A stretch of 64,000 nt of DNA from Ancylostoma caninum (lineage: Eukaryota > Nematoda > Chromadorea > Rhabditida > Ancylostomatidae): positions 434,001 through 498,000 of the forward strand of contig JBAJFG010000149.1 of NCBI GenBank assembly GCA_037903475.1, given 5' to 3'. The translations under genes and the position numbers were made by a program. This document shows positions 13,023 through 23,535 of the stretch, one piece after another (the stretch's first letter is position 1; every line of letters starts with the position of its first letter). The notes below the pieces were generated by a model. The model was not told the DNA's origin, did no database searches, and was given only the letters and a program-made list of their open reading frames with translations.

Positions 13023-16000
13023 TGTCCACGGATCTCCCTCATAAGAGGGATCCCAGCCGGTTAGTCGCGAGGCTACGTGGCGCGTCCCCAGGTGGCGGAT
13101 AGGGGGCTAATCGCGGACCACACGCGACCTTGTGCCTGCCCTGAGACGCGGGTGGATTCAGGGGATGGACTCCCTGTTTCTGCAGTGTCGGAACGATCCA
13201 TACCTTCTGCCAGCGCGTGGGTGTGTTCATGCATGCGTGCGTGAGTGTACTTGCGTGTCTGCAGATTGTATCCTGCACATCTATCCGACCAAAAGCCCTG
13301 CATTCAAGTGACTGGGAGGTACAAGGGAGGCGGTTCGGAGTCGCCTCCAACAAATAAGCTCCATCGTCCACTCCCGGGAAGCCCGGCTAACTTCCCGGTG
13401 AAATCCTACCCTAGCTACCCGCGGGGGAATAGAGCCCAGCAAGCTATCTCCTAAGGGTTTTCTTTTTCTTAAAGCTCGACACAGCAATAATAAAGAGTGT
13501 TCCCCTGATCTCGGAAGAGTCACTGGTACGGCGGCGCCAGTGAGGACGAGGTCCGAGGGGTTATCTAGGCTGCCTAAAACCAGAAGGACTATGATGACGA
13601 TCTGTACCTTCAACGCACGCACGCTTGCATCGGAGGCTTCTATCGAGGATTTGATGATGCAGGCCAGGAAGATCAGGTACGACGTCATCGGACTGACCGA
13701 GACGAGGAGACACCGGCCACTGAACGCCACCTTCGACACTGGAGAAGAACTGTTCCTTGGAACCTGCGACAGTAGAGGAGTTGGTGGAGTCGGTGTCCTC
13801 GTCAACACGAACTTGGCCATGAACATCGATTCGTTCGAACAGCTAACAACCCGAATCGGACGTTTGCGACTGAGAAGATGTGGATCAATACCGGCCTTGA
13901 CAATCTTCGTCGCCTATGCTCCAACATCCAGCTACGACGATGAAGAAATCGAGGCCTTCTACATGGACTTGGAGAAGTTCTACAGGGAAGACCACACTTT
14001 CTACAAGGTCATTGTTGGCGACTTCAACGCCAAGATTGGCCCTAGGAGAACGCCTGAGGAACTTCACATCGGTACCCACGGCCTACAGTGGAACGAACAG
14101 GGAGAGAGGCTGTCTGAGTTCATCATGACGACGAAGACCATCCATGGTAACTCACAGTTTCAGAAGCCAACCTCCCTACGGTGGACGTGGGAGTCACCCG
14201 GTGGAGAGTACCATAATGAAATTGACCACATCATCGTCAATCGAAGGTTCTGCCTGACCGACGTCGGTGTTGTACCGAAGTTCTACACCGGATCAGACCA
14301 TCGCCTCCTTCGTGCAAGATTCTTCTTCTCGCGCAAAGGAGAGAAAGCCGCGAAGTTCAAGAAGAGGGCTCCCAAATCCGTCATCAATTGGGATCTCTTC
14401 ACTTCGTTAGCCGGCTTTTGGGAAGATGCCGTTGTCGACAACATCGACGAAGAATACGATCGGCTTGTTCAACATCTCTGCGACAGCGCAAGGAGAGCCG
14501 AGGGCTCAAGATCCACCAAAAGACGACTGTCTTACGAGACCCTCGAGCTGATACGCCAGCGCGGAGTCGCGAAAGCCGCAGGCAACTACCAACTGACGTC
14601 CGAGCTCGCAAAACGGTGCAGAGAAGCGATAAAAGAAGACCTTAAAGAGAGACGAGCAGCAGTATTGGCCGAAGCCGCAGAGGCAGGAAGAAGCATTCGC
14701 AACGCCCGCCGTGACTTCGCCAATCGTAAGACCAAGATGACCGCCCTCCGGCGCCCAGAAGGAACAATTTCTTCATCAAGACGGGTAATGGAGAAGGTCA
14801 TCCACGACTTCTACTCGGATCTCTTCGATAGCCACGTCCATCTCCCCCAATATCACCCAAGGGAGGATGGATACGTTGTCCCATCAGTTCTCCCTTCCGA
14901 AGTCCGACAAGCCATCAAGTCGGTGAAGAATCGTACAGCACCGGGCCCCGACAGGATTCGACCGGAACATCTGAAGAACCTACCGCCAGTTCTTATCACC
15001 ACCTTGGCTAGGCTCTTCACGCGGTACCTGTCGGAATGCAAGGTACCGAACCAATGGAAGACCAGCAGGACCGTGCTGCTGTACAAGAAGGGAGACCCAC
15101 AGGACATCGGCAATTATCGCCCCATCTGTCTGTTGTCCGTCATCTACAAGCTTTTCACTCGAGTGATTCTAAATAGGATCGAAAGGACATTAGATGAAGG
15201 ACAGCCGTGCGAGCAAGCAGGGTTTCGAAAAGGATTCAGTACGATCGATCACATACACACGGTCACTAGACTCATTGAAGTATCGCGAGAGTATAAGATG
15301 CCTCTCTGTCTCACGTTCATCGATTTGAAGAAAGCCTTCGACTCTGTGGAGACAGAGGCGGTCCTCAAAGCCCTGGGCAACCAGGGCATACCTACTCAGT
15401 ACATCAAGATATTTCGTGAGCTCTACAGCAACTTCACGACCAGGATTTCTCCATTCTACGACGACATCACTATCGACGTCAAGAGAGGGGTTCGACAAGG
15501 CGACACCGTGTCGCCAAAACTATTCAGCGCCACTCTCGAAGACGTCATGCGAAGACTGGAATGGGATTGCATGGGAGTGCAAGTTGATGGCCGGCGACTT
15601 AACCACCTTCGCTTCGCTGACGACATCGTCCTTATAACACCAACTATCGGCGAAGCGGAACGGATGCTGGCCGACTTTGACGACGCGTGTGGAAAGATCG
15701 GTCTCCAACTGAACCTGACGAAGACGATGTTCATGAGGAACGGATGGGTCCCGGATGCCCCATTCTCGCTCAACGGAACGACCATATCCGAATGCTCCAG
15801 CTACGTATATCTAGGTCGGGAAGTCAACATGATGAACGATCTCGCTCCAGAGCTGGGCAGGAGGAAGCGAGCGGCTTGGGGAGCCTACAAGAGCATCGAG
15901 GACGTAGTGAAGAAGACGAAGAACACCAGGCTCCGTGCCCACCTCTTCAATACAACGGTTCTCCCTGCTTTGACGTACGCCTCGGAAACCTGGGCGTTAC

Positions 16001-16475
16001 GCAAGCAGGATGAGAATGCGGTCAACGTCATCGAACGCTCCATCGAGAGGGTGATGCTAGGAATAACCCGCCTCACACAAGTGAGGGCTGGAATACGGAG
16101 TTCCACCCTTCGTGAACAGTCGAAGATCAGGGACGCTGCCGCTTACGCCAAGTTGAGTAAGATCAGGTGGGCCGGACACGTGATGCGTCTTAACGACCAC
16201 CGTTGGACAAGAGCCGTCAGCGACTGGACTCCACGGGACGTTAAGCGCACGACAGGAAGACCACCGACCCGATGGTCAGACTTCTTCACGAAGTCCTTCA
16301 AGGAAAGATATAATGCTCTTCGTGTCCCTCGAACGGACAGAATCCACTGGACAACTCTGGCTCGCGAGAGGGACAAATGGAAGGATTGCTGGCGCCCGCT
16401 CGGTACATCCGAAGATCAACGGGAGTCAAGGTGATCAAGGTGATCAAGTGTAAGTGTGAGTAAGAGTGGACACCA
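13023..16475 (+). mobile_element. RTE-type non-LTR retrotransposon, apparently full length
   Basis: It contains a 5' leader of about 500 bp, one uninterrupted frame for endonuclease plus reverse transcriptase, and a short 3' tail of repeats (GGTGATCAA repeated, then GTGTAAGTGTGAGTAAG). It is preceded at 12996-13022 by AAGATAAACTACGATAAGTG, a tail motif also found in the adjoining SINE-like element. This suggests insertion next to or into a pre-existing tail. The exact 5' end and target duplication could not be fixed. RTE elements of this type are known from nematodes, including hookworms. Confidence 0.8.
13540..16434 (+). CDS. RTE endonuclease/reverse transcriptase, 964 aa, intact frame
   Basis: The protein nicks chromosomal DNA and copies the element RNA at the nick. 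The N-terminal APE-type endonuclease shows N25 (CTFNARTLAS), E54 (GLTETRR), D161/N163 (VGDFNAK) and S252-D253-H254 (GSDHRLL). The reverse transcriptase shows APGPDRI, KKGDPQDIGNYRPI, EQAGFRKGFSTIDH, D595 in FIDLKKAFDS, RQGD at 652-655 and the catalytic FADD at 692-695. A C-terminal region follows (YLGREV, ALTYASETWALRK, RWAGHVMRLNDHRW). Every motif expected of the clade is present and no stop or frameshift occurs across 2.9 kb. This implies recent insertion and possible activity. The start could instead be M18 or M19, just before the endonuclease domain. It carries no gag-like first frame, as is usual for RTE. Confidence 0.92.
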   Translation: MRTRSEGLSRLPKTRRTMMTICTFNARTLASEASIEDLMMQARKIRYDVIGLTETRRHRPLNATFDTGEELFLGTCDSRGVGGVGVLVNTNLAMNIDSFEQLTTRIGRLRLRRCGSIPALTIFVAYAPTSSYDDEEIEAFYMDLEKFYREDHTFYKVIVGDFNAKIGPRRTPEELHIGTHGLQWNEQGERLSEFIMTTKTIHGNSQFQKPTSLRWTWESPGGEYHNEIDHIIVNRRFCLTDVGVVPKFYTGSDHRLLRARFFFSRKGEKAAKFKKRAPKSVINWDLFTSLAGFWEDAVVDNIDEEYDRLVQHLCDSARRAEGSRSTKRRLSYETLELIRQRGVAKAAGNYQLTSELAKRCREAIKEDLKERRAAVLAEAAEAGRSIRNARRDFANRKTKMTALRRPEGTISSSRRVMEKVIHDFYSDLFDSHVHLPQYHPREDGYVVPSVLPSEVRQAIKSVKNRTAPGPDRIRPEHLKNLPPVLITTLARLFTRYLSECKVPNQWKTSRTVLLYKKGDPQDIGNYRPICLLSVIYKLFTRVILNRIERTLDEGQPCEQAGFRKGFSTIDHIHTVTRLIEVSREYKMPLCLTFIDLKKAFDSVETEAVLKALGNQGIPTQYIKIFRELYSNFTTRISPFYDDITIDVKRGVRQGDTVSPKLFSATLEDVMRRLEWDCMGVQVDGRRLNHLRFADDIVLITPTIGEAERMLADFDDACGKIGLQLNLTKTMFMRNGWVPDAPFSLNGTTISECSSYVYLGREVNMMNDLAPELGRRKRAAWGAYKSIEDVVKKTKNTRLRAHLFNTTVLPALTYASETWALRKQDENAVNVIERSIERVMLGITRLTQVRAGIRSSTLREQSKIRDAAAYAKLSKIRWAGHVMRLNDHRWTRAVSDWTPRDVKRTTGRPPTRWSDFFTKSFKERYNALRVPRTDRIHWTTLARERDKWKDCWRPLGTSEDQRESR

Positions 16476-16494
16476 TTTGTATGTTTCAACGCGT

Positions 16495-16570
16495 GCGCGC
16501 ATAGCTCAGTGGGTTGAGCGAATGATCGACGTTGTGGTGGTCAGGGGATCGAATCCTGCCCTGTGCCCCC
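16495..16570 (+). other. tRNA-like module 1 of the SINE
   Basis: The A box TAGCTCAGTGG (16502-16512) and B box GGATCGAATCC (16546-16556) match the pol III internal promoter consensus (one mismatch in B). The acceptor and T stems pair poorly, so this is a tRNA-derived head and not a working tRNA. Confidence 0.65.
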
Positions 16571-16639
16571 GTTTTGCAAATACATATGGTATGCTGCCTA
16601 CGGCTACAGCAGTTATCTAACAAACTCCAACATAAAAAG

Positions 16640-16712
16640 TAGCCCGGATGGCTCAGTGGTTAGAGCGGCAGATTGCAATCTGTCCCTATCGCTGGTTCCA
16701 CTCCGTTGGAGA
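16640..16712 (+). other. tRNA-like module 2 of the SINE
   Basis: The A box TGGCTCAGTGG (16649-16659), an anticodon-arm-like palindrome CAGATTGCAATCTG and a degenerate B box GGTTCCACTCC (about 16694-16704). The anticodon loop is too short for a normal tRNA. Read as a second tRNA-derived module in tandem with the first. Confidence 0.6.
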
Positions 16713-17411
16713 TCCAGAGTTAAGTATCGCAGTGTTTGGGGTTCACTGCTTGGAACGTCCCCCGTGATCTCCTTCGGGTAGTCCAGGAAGGCATCCGGCA
16801 ACGTTTTGCATGAATTCCGAAGATAAACTACGATAAGTGTAAGTGTAAGTAATAGTAATAGTGTAAATAATAGTGAAAAACCACTTTTTCAAAGTTGACG
16901 GAAACCGGGAGAGAGTAACTCCACCGTAAAGGACTGCTCCACGAAAGATAAATGACAGCGGTAGAACCACTTCGCAATGGATATGGAACAATTTACACGG
17001 ATTTCATTATTTCTGAGGATCCCAAATTGGATGAGCTTTATTATTCAGATGGGATAACTGAAGTACTGTGTCCATCTATAGAAGAATAACGGCCATTTTT
17101 GTATTCGCGAAGCAGTGTACTATAGCAGAAAATGAAAGAGTTGGCTTCGCTTATTGTGTATTCAGAAATCTTTCCCCATGAAAATCAGAAAATCACAAAA
17201 ATGAAAAAAACGTGAAAGTTGTGAAAATGGTCCCCTGCTTTATAGCCTTAACATATCCACTGCACTCTGTCTACTATGGACTGAAATTGTATTTTTCTTC
17301 GCTTTCTCCCAAGCTCGAGTGATTAATAGCTCATTAATACGGGGCGCCGGAGGGTGGCGGCGGCCGGCGCCCGCCGGCGCCCATTTCCAGTGGTTGCCGG
17401 ACCCGACTGTA

Positions 17412-20400
17412 ATTGTCCCCTCATATGATTTTTTTAATCCACAATACTGTTTTTTTATAATATAATTTTCACTCCTGGTCCAGTGTATTTCCCTTCAAAT
17501 CAATGCCTCTTAGTAGTCCTGCTGCAGAAATAGTTTTTCTTCTTTTAGGATAGCATTTTTTTGTTTTTTTTTCTCAAGAATAAATTGTTTTTTTTTGTCC
17601 GCATAGCAGGCTAATTTCCAAGTATAATCGCGCGATTGCCACAACTCTTCTGGAAAGATTTTCTAAAAGAGAGATGACGGAAGCTGCTTCGTTTTTTCTT
17701 GAAAAGACATGAGAACTTGGCATTTCGCGTTCCAAGATGTAGCTGCAGCCAAAGCTACCGACTTTGCTCACCTGGAAATAGTGAAGGTAGGAGGTGAGCT
17801 CAATTAGTCCCATACTTGAAAAGCTTCAAGCAAAACTCTTCACTACCGTATAAAAACTAAAATCTCACGATGGAGAAATGTCCTTTACATGCTATGATAG
17901 CCTCATCTATCATATTTTCGAGCTGGACGCCTGGTTCTACTTCCCTAAGAATCAAAAGTGCAGTCAGTGCAGTCAGCTATAAAGTTTATTTAGTAAAAGC
18001 TATATTGTTTAATTAGGGAGATTCACCTTGAGGAACTTGAACGATATCAGGAGTGTCGGTGCAGGGTTTACGGGGATCAGCGACAATGAGTTCTACCGCG
18101 GGGGGGGCCCCCCCCCCTCCTCAAAAAAAAAACGCACACACACTTGTACACCTTAAAAGAAACGATAGGCTGCCTTGTTTAGTACCTTACAGACCATTTT
18201 TTCTCTTTTTATTTCATTTCTTATGTACGTAATAGTGAGGCTTATACATTATATTAGCGTTGTTTTATTTTCTGGTATTCTTGGATGACCTCAGCCATCT
18301 TTATGTAGTTATCCTATTGATTCTGCTCCAATCATGAAAATGAGAGAGCTCGACAAAACACTAACCATCCACAACCTTATGGTCTCCGACTGAGCTCCAC
18401 CTATGATTGAAGCGGCAAGATCCTCTCTAGCTTTGCTATCAAAAGCATATTCTCTTAGCTGGAAGCAATTGGGTCTCATATCAAGGCTCGCCTCGCATAG
18501 AGTCGCTACTGCACAGAACTTGGTAAACTGATGAATAAAATTGTTAGAAGGTGTAGATGAATGCTAAACATACCATGCACTCACAATAACAAGTGCATGC
18601 ACCATCGCATACATGGGTGATTGAACGCTTGTGCTGTGGCTATTTATGAAAACCATTCAACACCCGATGTAGAAAGTGTATTTTCGAGTATTCAAGCAAT
18701 ATTTTGAATGAAAATTTATTATCTTGACAGTCTATCCTATTCAAAACACCTTCCAGCAATATTTAGTGGATACGGCGACTATGCGCATTCGGATGTCAAC
18801 TGTAGTTTACTTCTTGCACCGTGGTCTACAATTATGCGTGCGGAGGCATAGTCGTCGACCGCGAAATTAACCATATCTGCATATATATACCGCAGTGGGA
18901 ATGGAAGGAGAAATAGAGTGAGGGAGGACCAGACCATCACAAAATGACATCTCTGGGATCCCAAATCCCAGATTATGGCCACACGTTGAGCAAATCTAGC
19001 CTTTTCCTGGTTGATTTCCATATTATTTCCAGAATTTTTTCAGGTTGCAGCGTCCGCGCTATTATCCACTGCCACACTTTAAAAAAGCACTTCATTTCAG
19101 AGGAGAATGTACAATGACGTATGTCCCTGAAAACGAGCTACTGGGTAGTAAATTTTCAGTATTATTGAAGATGCTGTTTACATGATACAGATTGTTACAA
19201 TAGTTGGTGAGACAAAAGCATCAATAAAAAGTGAACAACAAAACCAATCATCACTACATTGCAGTTTCTACTAGTTTATTGAAAAGCAGGAAATTGATTG
19301 ATTGACAGACGCCTCATCAAGTAAATAGAGAATTTTTATACAGAATAGAGAATAGAGAATTATGTTACGCAGTAGCATAGGAGATCTAGAGGATGAAATT
19401 TTTTGATCAACTGCAATTCGTAGTGCGGCTTTAGTAGACACCGGTACTTGCGAAAAGATGATCTTAGATCCGCAATTCACCAATGTATGACCTATAGTTA
19501 GGACCGAATAATGCATTAGATACCGTCGATTAACTCGAAATTCGAAAATTCGATTTTGAATAAGTCCACAGTTCTGATATTTGAAAGAGAGGGAGCAATA
19601 CAGTCCTTCAGAAATGATAAGGAAACATTTAGGTCTATCTGTTTGTTGAACATATGACTTGCTCTCAGATTAAGTGCCTTTACCTTCTCACAATGAGTAA
19701 GTTACTAGAAATCTCCATTTGTATGAATTTTTCAGATATAGTCCTAGATGATCAATCAAATGAACTAAGTTATTCGATTTTTATTCTGTCCTAATTACGT
19801 ATCCCTTTCCAGCTTAATGTGTGTTTCGCTTCTTTATACCTTCCATGTCGCATGCCGTTCCTATGGTTGGGCTACCTAATGTTAGTGCTTGTGCCCTAGT
19901 TTTTTTTTTCTTCCGTCTCTTCTTTGCTTGATCTTACACTTACATATGTAAAGGTAGTGAACATATTGTAGCAGAAACTAATGAGAACGCGCTGCCACAT
20001 CTTCAAAAAATACAAACGGACAATAAGCAGCCAACATTGTTGGATTCATGTGAATATCAAAACGTTTCCATTTTCAAGACCACTTCCGGAATAGCTAATG
20101 CAGTGTTAGCTAACGCGAATTTCCATCTTGAACGAATCTAAATTTCTCTGCTTCTAGAATACTTTTTAATGCGCGATGTTATCTTTTTCTTAAATATGAA
20201 GAAACATTTACCACATACCTCTACATACAGTTGTTGTCGAAAAAATAACGGATTGCGCGTGCGGTTTCATAGCGTTGCGGCCGCAGAATCGTGGCGGGAC
20301 CTACTGGATCCTCTCACTTAGGGCATGTTCTTTCCGCACCCATCGTTCAGGTCCTGCCGCGATTCTGCAGCTACGGAACCCGTCTATCTTTTCGAGGAGG

Positions 20401-20518
20401 ACTATACATGTCCGACATGAGTCTTACAGCTTTCTCTTTACAGCTGTCCCCGTTGAAATGCTTTCTAAGTTTGGAAAAGGATCCTAGTATACAGCTGATC
20501 TTCTAATTAGTCGAATAA
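17412..20518. other. 3.1 kb without a recognised gene; G/C homopolymer hairpin
   Basis: No supported coding exon. At about 18098-18120 a run of G is followed directly by a run of C, then an A run and a CA repeat, which could form a strong hairpin. Short open frames (about 80 codons at 18779-19021 and 19271-19516, minus) have no family signature. Confidence 0.45.
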
Positions 20519-20816
20519 AGGGGCTTTCATACATTTGCCGCGGCGGCGCCGCCGCCGCCGCGGCAAAAGTGGGTGCGCGGCAAAAGTTGCCGCCGAGCAG
20601 CATGCCGCGCTTTCACACAAACGTCGCCCTGCGACAAAATACCCCCTCGACCATTCCTTGCCGCTTGCCGCTGGGCGACGTCGCCGGGCGGCGCCGCGGC
20701 AAAAAAGTAAACAAGCTCTTGTCGCGGCGACGTCGCCGCAGCGCCGCCGCCGCGACGTCGCCGGCCTATGCTTAACCATGGGCGACTGCCGCCGCGGCAA
20801 ATGTATGAAAGCCACT
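20519..20816. mobile_element. GC-rich palindromic MITE, Harbinger-type, TSD TAA
   Basis: Terminal inverted repeats read AGGGGCTTTCATACATTTGC at the left and AGTGGCTTTCATACATTTGC at the right (complement), and continue through CGCGGCGGC. They are flanked by TAA at 20516-20518 and 20817-20819. The 298-bp element consists largely of GCCGCGGC/GCGACGTCGCC palindromes, so it can fold on itself at many scales. The 3-bp TWA target fits PIF/Harbinger. Its TIR differs from that of the autonomous Harbinger at 41244-47922, so that element need not mobilise it. Confidence 0.85.
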
Positions 20817-20819
20817 TAA

Positions 20820-22737
20820 TGTACGAAGTACGAATGTACTATACGAGTACTCATCCATCCGAAACACGATTGATTGAGTGTTCGAATATTTGGTGTGAGT
20901 GGATTATTCGCCCCACTCGAACACAAACTGTAAAGAAGCTATAAATCTTTAAAGCGTTTTTGAACCTAATAACGCATTCTCTCGGAGTACGACTATGTAA
21001 CGTCTTTCAGAGTAGAGGTCAGCAGCTTAAATTTTTCCGAGACTTCTGGAGACTCATGCTGATTTAACCCAGGTAAAAGCTTCCATATTTTGCCTATTAG
21101 GGTTGTTTACAGAGAAAAATTAACTTGGTTTTCTTCATTTGTTACGCCCAACAGATTAGTGAAAATTTATTCAATGCTGTTTTCTCAGACTGCCTGGAAA
21201 AGACAAACAACTGTGAACTTTCCGGTCTTGTTTTTTGTAGAGAAGTTGCAGCCAAATAAGGATTTTGTCCCGAGCTAAATTAATTCATTGAGTGCACTAA
21301 AATAATCTATATGGAATTGTTGTTGGAAGTAATTACGTGCCGAGATAGTCATTGTGGCACTCACCTTTCCTAGTTCTTCTGACCAAGACTGAACAGCTTT
21401 CTTGAAAAAAGTCGCTGCATTATGGTGGCCGGAGCGACCCCTATAAATAAAGTTTTGCGTTCTTGTGATGCCCAAAGATCTGGGCATTTTTTTGCTTGAA
21501 TGTATGTCATACATAGTCTATTTATATGGAGCCATGGTTATGAATCGGAAATAAACTATGAATGCTTATGAATGCGAGAAAACTAGAAAACATACTCTTC
21601 ATATTTCATTTGGACTAGTGGTGGTTCCGCCTGCCCTTGCTTCAAGAGGGGACGGGCTTTCTCCTCCAACTGGCAGCTATATTCCTGAATGTTTTTTTGT
21701 AAGTGCAGCGAAATGGTCTCAGAACAAATTTAGCAGAAGGCAATACAATAAGGGCGGTGTGGAAATCGGAATGTAAGCAAGTGACTTTTTATGCAGAACG
21801 GGAATAAAAGAATCCAACCAATGCTGTCGATCCATGTGTCGCTCCAACCACCTCGTCAAAAATACGCTTTCGGTTCCTGCTCGTGAAAGCCTTTCCCCAG
21901 TAAGAGCACTCGGGCGGCACTGCATCAGAGATTGCAATTTGAACGAGGTAGAAAACCTGTAAGGAATGCCATTACACGAATACAAATCCATGAACATCAG
22001 CTTCACATCGCTAAAGCTAGCAGCTCCTTCTTTCATTTCTCGCGTCATCTCAAGAAAAACTCGACGATGATTCATCCCTTCTTCTCTCCCTGAAATTAAT
22101 CAGGGTTTGAGTTGGATTTTCAGTAATTTCTAATTTCTATTAGAAGTAGGGCTGGAGTTTTCACCTCAAATCGTTTTATGAGATTTTACAGTCAGATTCT
22201 ATCCTCGTATTACTTTTACTGGTGAATTAAAAAAAAAGAACTTTGCTAAACCTTTTGCGCGCCTTCTTTATTATTTCTTTTTTTTTCATACGCCCTTATT
22301 TGAACTATGACATAACATAGGTGTCGTGCACGATCACTTGATCTGTAGCATCTATTGTAACACCACCTCCCTTACCATAATGGGGCGCCAACTGTTTCGT
22401 GTAGTGCCGAACTGTCAGGAAAACTGCTTTTCTCTCGTCTTCTTCTCTTTTTTTGCATTGTACTGATGTTATTATGTTACGTCCTGTTTGTTTGTAATTT
22501 TTGATTAGTTTCACACGAGCTACAGTTGTGTAATAAATAATAGTAATAAAAAGGCCAGTATTGCGCACAATGACGCTTCCAAATATGTACGTGTCATGCT
22601 AACATACTAACAGACTTTAACATATTTATGGGATCCTCTGTAGATCCATGTATGCAAGTTGAAAGTACTTAGATTATAACCAAAACATCTCTCAGATTTC
22701 ATATCTGTGAGCATCTCCTCGCTGGGGAGGAGATGAT
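20820..22737. other. no firmly recognised gene; one possible exon
   Basis: A 118-codon minus-strand frame (22075-21719) starts 15 bases after a TTTCAG acceptor. It encodes a soluble, basic stretch with no motif I recognise. It could be a trans-spliced first exon or chance. Nothing else is supported. Confidence 0.35.
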
Positions 22738-23535
22738 ATGAGAATGACGGTAAGAAGGCATATTAAAAACCGTTGCAGGATAGCTCTCTTGCGAACATTT
22801 CACATTTTCAAAGGTTTATCTGTCAGAGATGAAATTGTTCTTTTGAAGGCATACAAAACCTATATACTGCCACTAGTAGAATCAAGTACAACAGTATTTT
22901 GCCCAGTAAAAGAGAAAGATGATGTGTATGATATTGAGAAGTACAAAACAATTTCCCTCGCAAGCTCCTCTTTAGGATAGGAGGGTTTCTGTATTCTGAA
23001 ATTCCTGGATCAGCGGCTGGAAACAAACGATTGAATATTTCCTCTCTTGAGTCCCGGCGCAAAGTATTTGAGTTATGCATGGTCACCAAATTATCACATA
23101 ACTGGGGTGTAGATGGACCGACAAATTTCTTTAAACTAATACGTTTGCGAACGAGGGGTGAGCCGTACAAGATTATCCTTTCTCACCCAAGAACAAGCAT
23201 TAGAGCTAAGTCATTTACCTTTTGGGGTGAAAATGCCTACATTTCTGTCACAAAGAACCTGCCGCCAGTTATGAAGCAAAGTAAATATAAACGTCGTATG
23301 GCTCGCATGTTACACAAGGATGAGACTTTCTAACGTTTTGAAACCCACATCATTTTCAAGAGGTGTTTCAACTAGATATGTTAGGTAACGTTATATGTAA
23401 CGTTCTGGAGACAATGTTGTATATAATGTTACTCAACTGTGATTTGTTTTTCTTCCCATGTACTAACTTTGTAACGCTACGCCCTAAGCATACGTATTGA
23501 ATAAATAAATAAATAAATAAATAAATAAAATAAGG
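22738..23535 (+). pseudogene. CR1-like LINE, truncated 3' end with tail
   Basis: Frames 22738-22977 and 23031-23330 together give a CR1/Jockey-type reverse transcriptase C-terminus: LLRTFHIFKGLSVRDEI, AYKTYILPLVESSTTVFCPVK, LESRRKVFELCMV, NFFKLIRLRTRGEPYK and a late FWGENAY...NLPP block. The reading frame breaks near 22978. The catalytic domain is missing. An (AAAT)n-type tail at about 23501-23530 marks the 3' end. This is typical 5' truncation. Confidence 0.75.

Larger units (their letters stand above)
16473..17411 (+). repeat. SINE-bearing repeated segment, copy A
   Basis: About 940 bp, nearly identical to 59668-60571. It starts near CACCATTTGTATG, carries two tRNA-like modules, and then a tail of GATAAACTACGATAAGTG plus GTAAGT/AATAGT repeats (16822-16880). 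It continues through a further conserved part to a GC-rich block and GACTGTA. The first about 400 bp look like a dimeric tRNA-derived SINE. The rest may be a second repeat into which the SINE inserted before the whole segment was duplicated. Relative to the other copy it has about 35 extra bases near 16970-17005. Confidence 0.85.

Noticed and set aside
13281..13826. 181-codon antisense frame over the RTE 5' part
   Set aside because: Antisense shadow of the retrotransposon leader and endonuclease; low stop density reflects GC content.
16495..16712. Two functional tRNA genes
   Set aside because: A and B boxes are present, but stems do not pair and the sequences recur in a repeat; better read as SINE heads.
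20507..20819. Arginine/alanine-rich frames on both strands
   Set aside because: Artefact of the GC-rich palindromic MITE.
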